30,371 nucleotides of DNA from Apostichopus parvimensis. Its lineage: Eukaryota; Echinodermata; Holothuroidea; Aspidochirotida; Stichopodidae. The first letter of the stretch is position 1. Every line of letters begins with the position of its first letter. The notes under the pieces are model-generated. The model worked only from the letters and a program-made list of their open reading frames with translations. It was not told the DNA's origin and ran no database searches. The stretch covers positions 1 to 30,371 of the forward strand of contig KN889459.1 of NCBI GenBank assembly GCA_000934455.1, read 5' to 3'. The position numbers and the translations under genes are program-made. Positions 9,501 to 21,500 of the stretch are shown here, one piece after another.

Positions 9501-12500
9501 GAATGATAATGAAGGTGAGGGGAAGGGGAGGAGAGAGGGCTCGAAAAATAACAGAAGTTAAAAGAAAAGTTCAGGAAACTGCCCTCTTGCTAAAAGTAGG
9601 GTCAATTGGGTCAAGTTTGACGGTTAACCGGTGAATTCTTTCTTTTAACTTGTACCGGTGAACCAGTTATAATGGTTTGATAGTTAATCGGTTATAATAA
9701 ACACCGAAGTTTGTTGCCCCCCCCACTGCTTTGGAATTTTTACTGGGTGGGGATGTCCTTAAGAATGATGCTCATTATTGTCATAGAGGAATATATATTT
9801 GATTTGTTGACATGCATTCAGAATTTAGACCTACCATTCAAATTAATCTATTGTTTTTACAAACTTAAATTTTTTCACTAAAAAGTGAACAATTTTTCCA
9901 ACAATTTCAATATTTTATTTTCATAATGAACAATAAAGTTAATTCACCTTCACTTTCAATATCAATTTTTAGGTTCAATTTTAATTAAGTTGATACTTTC
10001 TTTGTAATAATAATAATCTTCATTTATTTATAAATATGAATCCAAATGTTATCGAAAACTTAATTTGTCGCTTTATATGATGACTTACGCAAACAACAGG
10101 ATGAGCAATAAACCATTGTTTGTTAGCATTCAAATTTTTCTTGCTTATATGTTTTTTTACTGTCTTTTTGCTATTTTTATATATTATTTTAGGAAATGAA
10201 GGTTGGAATTAGTCAAGCTTCCATCTTTGCAGTCTTCCATTCTGATGCAGAAGATTTCTTCAATGTCACAAACAGTTTATCAAAGGTAAGCATATTATGA
10301 TGTTTTTCCCAAAACCTTGACATTCTTAGTTAAGATTGCATTATTTGCCTACAAGACCTGGAATGGATTACTACTGCCTTTGACTATTTTTTAACCAGTA
10401 ACAGAGATGTACATAATCATAACACGAGGCATGCTAATCATGCCCACTATAATCTCTACAATACCACCATTGGAACTTTAAGCCTACAAAACCGTGCAAC
10501 AAAAACATGGAATCTTCTAACGAACGATTTAAAGAGTAAAAGTCAGTCACATCCTTTAAGAAGTGGTTTTTTTAAGGAAATAATAGCTAGTTACTGACTA
10601 AAACTAAATTATACCTGTATGTAATTACTTTATATATATTGAACATTTAATTTGTATTTATATTTATGTATATGTATTTATACAAATATATATATATATT
10701 TTTTCTTTTCTTTTCTTTTCTTTCTTCAGGGAGTCTTCCACATTGTTAAGCTTTTAAGCTTTATGGAAGACTTCCCTCCACTTTGTACTTTTGTGGCAAA
10801 CCAAATCAATAAATTCTTTCCCTACCATGCAATTTACACATGAAAACAAATATTTTCTTTGGAATTGCTTTCATTTTCACCACAACGGACTTTTCGTACT
10901 GCAAGAGAGTATGTTACTGGAAAAGAGGGGGGGTGATGGGGGGGGGAGGGTAGGAGAGGTCTTTATGGTAAACTTGGAGGGAATATTCATGTATGTCTGT
11001 CCGGGGTTTTATACTCTATTGGTGATGGTTGCCAAATGCTATGCATGTGGGTGATATTTATGCAGACATATAGAAGAAATTCTTTTTGAACTCTTCCCAC
11101 GGAAGGACAAATTTTACTCAAACCCTACGGCATGTCGAATGTAAGAATATTTTTATTGTTTGTTCATGATGGTAGAAATGTCCCTTCAGACTTTTTGTTA
11201 TTATTTCATATCAGTAACATGTATAATAAATGTGTACACATTTATATATTTAAAATAAGAATTTTACTTTTTTTTCTTCACTTTTATTCCATCTTTTCAT
11301 CAGGTTTGCACAGATTTAGCTGATCCCAAAGCAAGACTGAATGATATTGCAATAAGTCTGTTCTCACCGTTTAGTCCAATGCTAGGGATGAGAGCCAACA
11401 CAAACCAGGTATAAAGTTAATGTAAACCATGCATTACAGCTCTTCTCTATCGAATAAGTTGTCATGTTTACATTAGACCAGGGGTTCCCTAACTGGGGTG
11501 CATGAACCCCCAGGGGGTGTGTGAGTCCATCCCAGGGGGTTGGTGAGACATTTCTGAAAGTCAAAACTAGAGTACTTTTTGTTGAACTAAAATCTGATAT
11601 ATCTTAAAATTGAGTAATGTACAAAAGTCGTACCTATCGACAAACTCCACAATATTACACTATGAACTTGATCTTTTACGAAGCACTGTTATGCGTATTA
11701 TAGTAAAATAATAACTCAGATCGTGTCTCGAAAAGTTGGGGCTTCGTGGACAACTCTGACATCCACAGGGGGTTCGTGGGGGGATAAAGTTAGGGAAACC
11801 CTACATTAGACTTTTTTCTTTTAGCAATTTTCCTGAGGGAATAACTTAATATGCCATATACAAAAATTGAGGCAAGATGCTACACAAATGCAATTATGTA
11901 TTACATTTTTCTTTGAGTTATTGAGAAACCATATCATTAAAACTAATATATATATATATATTTCGGAGAAATTTGTGAAAGTTCAAAACTGCTGCACACA
12001 CGGTGAATGCTAACTTATTCCCCGTTTTGTATCTTTGAAAATTCTCTTCAGTCGGAGAGTGAAATTGAAATTTAGAGAAACCGGGGAAAATAAAATTGAG
12101 GAAAATTTCCACAAACCCATTGACAACTCATCTATAAAACTTGAAAATAAAGTAATCGGTTGGTCCACTTCAAAGAAATGACATCGGTCACTTGGCCAAA
12201 GCCAGGAATGATGTTGTCCCTCCCCACCATGTTTGTGGATACAAGGATATCGGCCGACCCTTATAGGTATAGGATTTTATCAAAATTGAAACGCTCGCCT
12301 AACTTCCACCTAAGTTATCACAAGTTACAAATGTAGATAAAACAGAGCTTTTTTTCCCCATGAGACTTTAGTCGAGATATCAATTAATCGAAGGCCTTAA
12401 TTAATTTCGTTTCTAATGAATCATGCATTTTTCTATGATATTTATTCACACATGTTTGTATAATGCAATTGTCTAAAAGCAAATGGAAAATTTTGAGATT

Positions 12501-15500
12501 GATATTTTTGACCTTGTTTTTTCCTATTCCTCACTAGGTTGAAAGGCACATGGAACACAAACCGTTTTATATCGAGACAAAGTTAGATGGAGAGAGAATT
12601 CAACTACACAAGGATGGAGATAAATTCAAGTACTTCTCGAGAAGGTAAAATGAAAACTTTTTGGAAAATTTAAACGAAAAAAGCATGTGAACCAGAAGGC
12701 ACATGGGTTCATTTTTGGGCTATTGGTAATAATAATAAGAGAGCCATCTTTTTAAAATAACAATATTGCCCTTACTATCGCCAATTTACCGTATAACCGT
12801 GTAAACCGTATTTACGGTGTCAACCGTATTTACTGTGTCAACCGTATTTACCGTGTAAACCGTATTTACCGTGTAAACTGTAAACCGTATTTACCCTGTA
12901 AACTGTATTTACTGTGTAAACCGTATTTACCGTGTAAACCGTATTTACAGTGTAAACCGTATTTACCGTGTAAACCGTATTTATCGTGTAAACCGTATTT
13001 ATCGTGTAAACCGTATTTACCGTGTAAACCGTATGTACAGTGTAAAACCGTACTTACCGTGTAAACCGTATTTACCGTGCAAACCGTATTTACTGTGTTA
13101 ACCGTTTAAACCGTATTTACCGTGTAAAACGTATTTACAGTGTAAACCGTATTTACCGTGTAAACCGTATTTACCCTGTAAACGTCCTTCATTTTTATTT
13201 TTCTTCAGGTCACATGACTACTCATCATCTTTTGGGGAATCCCCATTATCGGGAAGTTTGACACCCTTCATCGCGAATTGTTTCAAAAGGTAATCAAAAT
13301 TTCATATAATTTAAGGATTACATCATTGTGATGTATTAGTATTCATCAAACACTATGATGTTTCAATGTTGAAGAGATGATGAGGAAATAGTTGACGAGA
13401 TATCCAACATGAAACTAAGAGATGTTTGTGTGAGGGGAAGATAAGAAAGGGGAATAGAAGTTAAGTGGCTGTTTTAGGTTTGGTTGCAAAATTTATGTCA
13501 AATGCCTATTCACACCAAGTTCCCTTTCCCTTGAAGTAAGATAACTGTAATTGGTCCAAATCAAGCTTCCTTTCAAGAGGTTTTCATCGATTTGGATATT
13601 AGTTATCGAATCATGGAAAAGCTATTCAAAGCAATTCTAAAATTATATTTCCTACACACATGTGCATATTGTCAAAAAACCATACGAAACAAACCAAATT
13701 TTTTCCGATCTTTTTTTCTACTATTTCTTCAGTATTTGAAATAAAAAGGGATTCGTCAAGCAAGCTAATCAATTACATTTTTGTGAGTTTTTTGTTTCAA
13801 ATAGTATAGAAAACTAGTACCAAGATTATGCCAAAAACTAGAAAAAAGAATCAGAAATAGGCATACACTTGGCTTGAAAGTATGTTCAAGATGGGTACCT
13901 AATTGATCAAAAGAAGACAAAATTATTGTAGTTTTGTACAAGATGTAAACTTAATTATTTCCAGTCTTTATTTCTCCACTCACAATCAGAAGCTGGGATA
14001 AGTCAAAAGGGGTTAGGGAAGAGGAAGAAAGTGGAGGTGGGTGGAGGGTGGATGTGGGGGGGGGGGGAGAGCAACATGTTTTCAGGAAATTTACATTTTT
14101 GGATTCTTTAATAATATCATGTAACAAGGAATTAGCTACCAAGTTTTTTTTAAATTATTATGGAAATATATTTTGATGGCATCTGTAACAAATTTCTCTC
14201 CCATCTTGCAGTGATGTGCAGAATTGTATCTTGGATGGGGAGATGTGTGCCTACAATACTAAGACAGACTCATTGATGTAAGTGATATTATATTTAAGGT
14301 ATAGATTGTTAAAAGGAGGTGTCATCATATGTAATGTAACATCAATTTCCATACAATTTGAGGGCTCCTCTGGAAAGCAGTGCTTCTGCACTGAGCAGGA
14401 CTACCCTCATTAAAGATGACAATAATAAAAAAATATAAAATTACACTTTCTACTCATATTTTCTCATTTTCTTTAATAAGGTGCTCAGCTACGGGGGGGG
14501 GGGAATAAAAAAATTGAATAAAATGGCCAAGAATGTTGTCTCATTAATGAACAGAAAGCAATCAAACTATTTCACTTCAATTATTAATTAAGTAATTAAC
14601 TTTGGGAAGATGGAGATGGTTGGACAGGAAGGCAGTTAGTAGTTTAAAGGCATTGAAGACTCGCCCCAAACCGCGTGCCACCCTCTGAAAAAAAGTTAAC
14701 TTTCCATTGCTTGAAAGTGAAGACGTTCTTCTTATCGCTACAAAATGCAGACAGTAATGTAACGTGATACCTTGTTATCTTTTATCTGGACCTGGGATGT
14801 CCATCGCTGCTATGTACACTGTGTTGTGGGTATTGACCGTAGCTGCATGTATTGACTGAACACTAGTGTCTAATTACCAACGGTAGCAAGCTGTGTGTGT
14901 ATTTTTGTGGGATCGATGGTGGTGTCTAACACTTCTGTTACACCTCACTTAGTACCTAGGTCAGATTACCGGCAGCAAACGTTTCTTTGTGCGTGAGTCT
15001 CTACTCCCTTAAACATCCCATTTAATGACTTAGTTCCTTGTTTTATTGTCTAGTCCATCGTTATAAAGTTGTAAATGCTTCATGGAATAATGCATACAAC
15101 ATCCGTACATCTTTTTCCTGCATTTTTCCTCGTCAGATCCAAAGGTGAAAACTTTGATGTGAAGGCACTCCGAGATGAGGAAGGTAAGATCGTTCATTAG
15201 TTCTATGAATTCACACCGATCTTTGTCCATTTATTGATTTGCAAACAATTTTTACGTTTTGGACTTGGCTGTTTGTTTCTCTATAGTAATCTGCATAGTC
15301 ATACACATAAAATGATTTCTTGTAGAGACTAGGTTTTTAATTTTTTTTTTTAAATGTAATTCAAAGATTGGGCTGTCATTGTTTAGAATTCAGATTTATA
15401 AATTTGATTTTTTTTTTTCCCCTCAGTATAATAAAGATTCAAGCTCACAAGAAGAATAAAGAGTAACTAAAATGTCCTATTAATTTAATAGATAAGAGAC

Positions 15501-18500
15501 TTTGAACCTGAAGTATGGTAGGGACATTAAAAACAGTGAAAATGGTCTTATTACATGAGCAGTGTGCTGGCTGCAACAGTTGTTAGGGCTTTATATCTTT
15601 GTGTACAATCAGATCAAAAGATGTTGGAGGGGTGGAGGAAAGAAGTATGGAATCCAGCATAAGGTATGCTGTATGTTATGTGATACCTGAACATTAATGA
15701 TTTAAACAATGGTTCTTTAGCAATCTGAGGTTGATGATACTAATATTTGTGATTCAAATTTTTTCATTTTCAGTTTGGAATTTCATTCTAGTTTGCCAAG
15801 TATCAGCTAATTTTTTCCTATCTGTTGAATATTCAGGTATCCAAGTCTGTTACTGCGTGTTTGACATACTGATGTTCAATGGAGAGAAACTAGCCAACCG
15901 ACCGGTACGCGAACGTTTAACATATTTAAAGAAGTAAGTATTGAATTTTCAGGAAAATAGGAATGTCCTTCCTGATAATTATCTGTTTCACCATCTTTGC
16001 TTTGTCCCAAAACTAAAGCGTGTTATGATTACAGAAAATTTTAATACCAGAGATATGGTCCTGGTTATGAACTGTTCATACTGTCAGTAAGAGTGCTTGG
16101 AAGCATGGTATAGAAGGACAGTACGAAGTGCTATTAGCATTGAAAAATTTTCAACGACTGGTGTCACCATAAATGGACATTATAATAAAATAACATTTTT
16201 CAAATTCTGATACATAGTAAAACTATTGTTTAAATATTTAATTGCATTTCATTATAAATATTCATAGATAAAAATGTTCTTCTCATCTTCATTTCATATT
16301 CATATGTGATATTTTAAAAGTCACTCGGCCAGAATTTTCCAATGCTTACACCACCCCATACTCTCCTCCCAAATCATGCTTCAAAGCACTCGTACTGACA
16401 GTATAAACAGTTCCTTATCTGACGGAACAACACTATTCATACTGCTCATACTGTCAGTACGAGTGCTTTGAAGCTTGACATGGGAAGTACAGTTTATAAA
16501 AAAATTGTCCCAACTTATGTGATCATGAATATTCATTTAAACCCTCCTCACATTACTGTCATTCAATAAAATCTGATGATACTCGATGTAACCAAAATTT
16601 ATGATAATTATAATTATATGATAATTTATGATAATAGCTATCTCGAGAAAGAACTTTGCAGATATGTTTTAATGGAATATCTCCTTGCTTTTTGCTAGAT
16701 TTCAACATTTAGAAAAAAAACATTTAGAAAAAAAATGACCCAACCTTTGTGATTCTTTCCATCTCTGATTTCAGGGTCTTTCATCCCGTGCCCGGACGAT
16801 TTCAAATCGTTGAGCAGAAACAGGCTTCTACAAAGTGAGTCAATCTATTTCCAGTTCTAACTTTTATGTTTCTGAAATATTTCTTCATCGTTTTACTCAG
16901 TGACACAAATTTTTTAGTGTTTTGTTCGCAATTCTCTGTGAGTGAAATACAAATCTGTGTGTGTCTTTCATGGGTCGAAACTTTGCGTTATTCTGATTAT
17001 AAATTGAGATGATATCCACTCATAATTGGATATACCTCTTTCTACACTAATAGATCTACATCGGTTGCAAGAATTGAATTCTCAGGGATTTCTTAAAGAT
17101 TTCTGTTTTACTCAGCCCCAGATATTTGTTTCTTCCAACAAAGTTTTATAGAATCTACTTTGGTTTCGTTCACAAATCTTGGATAGACGTGCCATGATCT
17201 CATTGTTCACGGTGCAAATTTGACGGACTAAGTCAAGAAAATAATTAATGAAAACATGTTTTTCAAGGGACCCATCAACAGTTCTTTCATCAAGTTAACA
17301 ACAAACCGTGAATAAAAAATTCCACATGTAGGTAACTAATGTCGGTTGGATATACTGCAAGTGTTTGACATGATGTCCATACTGCATGCTCAGTAGCGAG
17401 AGAGATTTAACTGGTCATAAAATATCATCGTGTGATTTGGTGTTCACAGATCGGAAGTCGTCGACGCTCTAAACGAAGCCATTGATTTACACGAGGAGGG
17501 GATAATTATCAAACATCCAGATTCCACTTACAGACCTGATAAAAGGAAAGGTAAGCGCACGGGTCTCACTTTTATTCGCGGTGTCATTTCTGATATGCAA
17601 TGTTCTCTTAATGTATTGTAAAGGCTATACTGCAGGGGTTCCCTAACTGGGGTGCATGAACCCCTAGGGGGTGCCAGAGTCCATCCCAGGGGGTTCGTGA
17701 GACGTTTCTGAAAGTCAAAACTAGAGTACATTTTGTTGAACTAAAATCTGATATACCATATAATTTAATGTCCAAAAGTCGTACCTATCGACAAACTCTG
17801 TTCGCGTTCCATACGCATATGTTGCCATAGTAATACCGTATCTTGCATGTGATAAATAACTGAATTATGAAACAGACACAGGCTGCATGACTTTGGTGAA
17901 GTTGGTGTACGCATGACAGTACGTCGTGAAGATAAAGAGCTGATCTGATCTTGAAGTTTCCAAATAAATATTTGTTCATCTCTTGTTTTTTTTCATTACA
18001 ATATTACAATATTACACTATGTACTTGATCTTTGATGCGTATTATAGTATAATAATGACTCAGATCGTGTCTCGAAAAGTTGGGGGTTCGTGGACAACTC
18101 GGACATCCACAGGGGGTTCGTGGGGGATAAAGTTAGGGAAACCCTGGGCTATAGCAAGATAAACAACATTACTGTGCTTCAGTTTATCTCAGCCATATCC
18201 CTTTATGAGAAAATTGAGGAAATGAAGATAATTTTTTTTTTAAAATCTTCTTTTACCGAAAGTAATTAAAATGACAAAGCAGTAGATTATTATACCATCT
18301 GTTTTTTGGAGATAGCATTTTCTTGTTTAATTTTCTATTGTTTTTATTTTTCTCATTATTTTGAATATTTCTATCTTAATAAAGATTGTATTCTAGTTTT
18401 ATACTGTCAGTGTGCTGGGTGTGTATTTGAATCTGATGTTTGTTGCTGATTGTACAATGAACTGATATGATGCATGGTGAATTTCATGGTACATGGTCTA

Positions 18501-21500
18501 AGGCCTTTTACTGTTGCTATTTTTTTTGGCCCTGTCGGTACCAAACTTCATCAAATATTTTTCTTAGGGATTCTCCACAATGTAGGAAAGTAACTACCTA
18601 CTTCACATAATATTACCCCAAAAAACAAAAAATTCACATATTTTTCATTCGTTTCTAATTTCTGTGCTCCTGTTCTGCTGTTTCTAGAATTTGTTTTCTT
18701 TTTTGGTGACTTGAAATTATTTTTTTGGCATGATTTCACTGGTAGTTACATTTTAATACTACTTCACTAGTTGCTTAAATTTTGACTGTAGATAATTTTT
18801 AATTTTTAATTTTAATTTTAATTTTTTAATTTTTGGTTTATTGGTTATAGTTTCAATCTGATAAATTTTGTTTGTCAACAGGAAGTGGGTGGCTAAAAAT
18901 CAAACCGGAGTACATCGATAATCTCATGGATGAGTTGGATCTCCTTATCGTGGGCGGCTACTTTGGTAAAGGGGTGAGTGGGTCTGCATGTCACAGGTAA
19001 AGGGGTAAGGGAGGTGCACATCACAGGTAAAGGGGTGAGTGGGGCTGCACACATCACAGGTAAAGGGGTGAGTGGGGCTGCATGTCACGGGTAAAGGGGT
19101 AAGGGAGGTGCACATTACAGGTAAAGGGGTGAGTGAGCTGCTGCACATTACGGGTATAAGGATAAGTGGGCTGCACATTACCATGAAAAGGCATATGGGA
19201 ATTGCACATTGGAAGTAAAGGGATAAGTGAGGTGCACTTTACAGGTAAAGGGATAAGGGGGCTTCACATTAGAGATAAACATCACAGTCAGGTGTACCTA
19301 GGAGAATTATGGGAGGTACATGATACAGTGTAAAGGGGTAAGTGAAGTATAATGTACATATAAAGGATATAGTCAGTTGCATGTTAGACAGAAATGGATA
19401 AGTGAGATGCACTTTACACTGATAAAGGGGTACGAGAATTAATTGCACATGAGAAGTAAATGGGTGAGGTGCACATCACAGGGAAAGGGGGAAGGGAAGT
19501 GTACATCACAGATAAAAGGGGTAAGGGAGGTGCACAGCACAGATAAAGGGGTAAGGGGGGTGCATGTCACAGGTAAAGAGGTAAGGGTGGTGCACGTCTC
19601 AGGTAAAGGGGTAAGGGAGGTGCACACAACAGGTAAAGGGGTAAGGGAGTGCACATTAGAGATAAACAATGCAGTGAGATGTACTAAATGGAATTATGGA
19701 GGTGCATGATACAGGGTATAATGAGGTGAACATTACAGATAAAAGGACAAGTGAAGTGCATGTTAGAGAGAAATGGTTAAGTGAGATGCACGTTACAGAT
19801 AAAGGTTAACTAAAGTGCAAATTATAATTAAAGGGGTCAAGTATGAGTTTGTGTCTTTACAGAAAAAAAATGGAATTTTGAGTTACACATTACAGATGAA
19901 AGGTTAAGTGAGGTATAAATTAACAAAGTGAAAGGTAAATTTAAGGCGTAGATTACAGGTATAGAATTACATGGGTTTGTACTTAATGGATAAGATTTTA
20001 TCAGTGAGGTACACATCACAGACAGAGGGGTTAAAGGCATTGAAAACTCGCCCCAAACCGCGTGCGGCCATCTGAAAAAGTTAACTTTCTGTTGCTTGCA
20101 AGTGACATTTTGTTCGTGTGGCTACAAAATGCAGACAGTATTGAAACGTGATACCTTGTTATCTTTAGCTGGACCTGAGATGTCCATCGCTGTATCGTTT
20201 ATACACTGTGCTGTGGGTATTGACCGCAGCTGTATGTACTGACTGTACACTAGCGTCTAATTACCGACGGTAGCAAGCTGTGTGTGTGTATTTTCTGGGA
20301 TCGATGGTGGTGTCTAACACTTCTGTTACACCTCATTCGAAACTAGGTCAGATTACCCGCATTAGACGTTTCTTTTTGCGCGAGTCTTCACATCCTTTAA
20401 ATGAGGTGTCTGTCATATCATTATGAGGTGTTTTTTAACATTCTATTATATTTCCAGATTAGAGCACAGATGATCTCGCACTTCATGTTAGCCGTTGCCA
20501 TTCCACCCAGAGAGGGCCAACACCCAACCGTCTTTCAATCGTTCACCAAAGTAAGCAAACTGGTGGTTTTATTTCTCCTGTAATGGGTGATTGAGGGGTG
20601 TTGGTGGGGTGGGGTGGGGTTGGAGACTTTGAAGGTAGGGAAGGGGATGATGATACAGTGTGATATAAAGGCAGTCATCGACCAAAGTACGTAAGTGATT
20701 TCATATCTCGAAGAATGAGGGAGGGATTGGGGGGTGAGCAGCGAGAGAGATTTGAGGTGAAGGGTGACGAGTGAGGGCGGTATACCATATTACAAACATT
20801 AAGTAACCAGCGTTTACGTCATCTGCCGATCGTCGTTATCTGTTAGTTTTTACCAAGACCACTCAAAATTGTTTGCTTTTACCCTTCATTATTTGAACTA
20901 CTTTTGTGTCAACTTTTAAAGATCGAACGTGTCTTGCAAAAGTATCATCAAAGTAACAAACCCCTTTTTGGTAAAATACTACTCCAGGTTGTTAAATCCG
21001 TCAGTATTTTTCCGTCAGTCTGTACCAGTTACCGTAAGGTTTGAAAATGCTACTGAATAAAAAAAAGTATAAAAAACAGTTGATAATAGAGACCGAAGTT
21101 GCCTTGTTATTGGCTTTGTAAATTTTCGGGAGAACGAATGCAAATTGGGAGTGATTTGCGATGTTTTTTATCACTAATTTTTAGAGAACTGTCTTGTGGC
21201 TGGTTTTTATTATTTTTAAATAAATAAAAAAAAAAAAAAAATTTTTTTTTTTTTTTTTTTTAAGATCAGTCTCAAAGTTCTTATCTAATATGTACTTTGA
21301 CTTTTTTAATCCTTTCACGCTTTAAATATTTTTCTCCATTTTTTTTTCTTTCTTGACAGATCGGCTCTGGTTACAGCTTAAAGGAGTTGCATGAATATAA
21401 TCAGAAACTAGCAGAACACTGGAAACCTTACAAAAAAGAAAATCCACCAAAATTCCTACAGTGTACAAAGGTAACAAGTATTTGTGGACCGACGAATATG

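Larger units (their letters stand above)
15934..16774 (+). other. LIG4 intron 12
   Basis: Dominated by a short inverted-repeat element (16070-16412) with an extra terminus at 16441-16474. The remainder (16475-16774) is AT-rich, with a TTATGATAATTATA-type simple repeat near 16595-16640. Confidence 0.75.

Noticed and set aside
19439-19709. Overlapping open frames on both strands with repeated [10 protein letters not shown]-like or VREVH-like peptides
   Set aside because: The peptides mirror the 30-33 bp minisatellite period on both strands. There is no signal, domain or splice context, so they are repeat artefacts.
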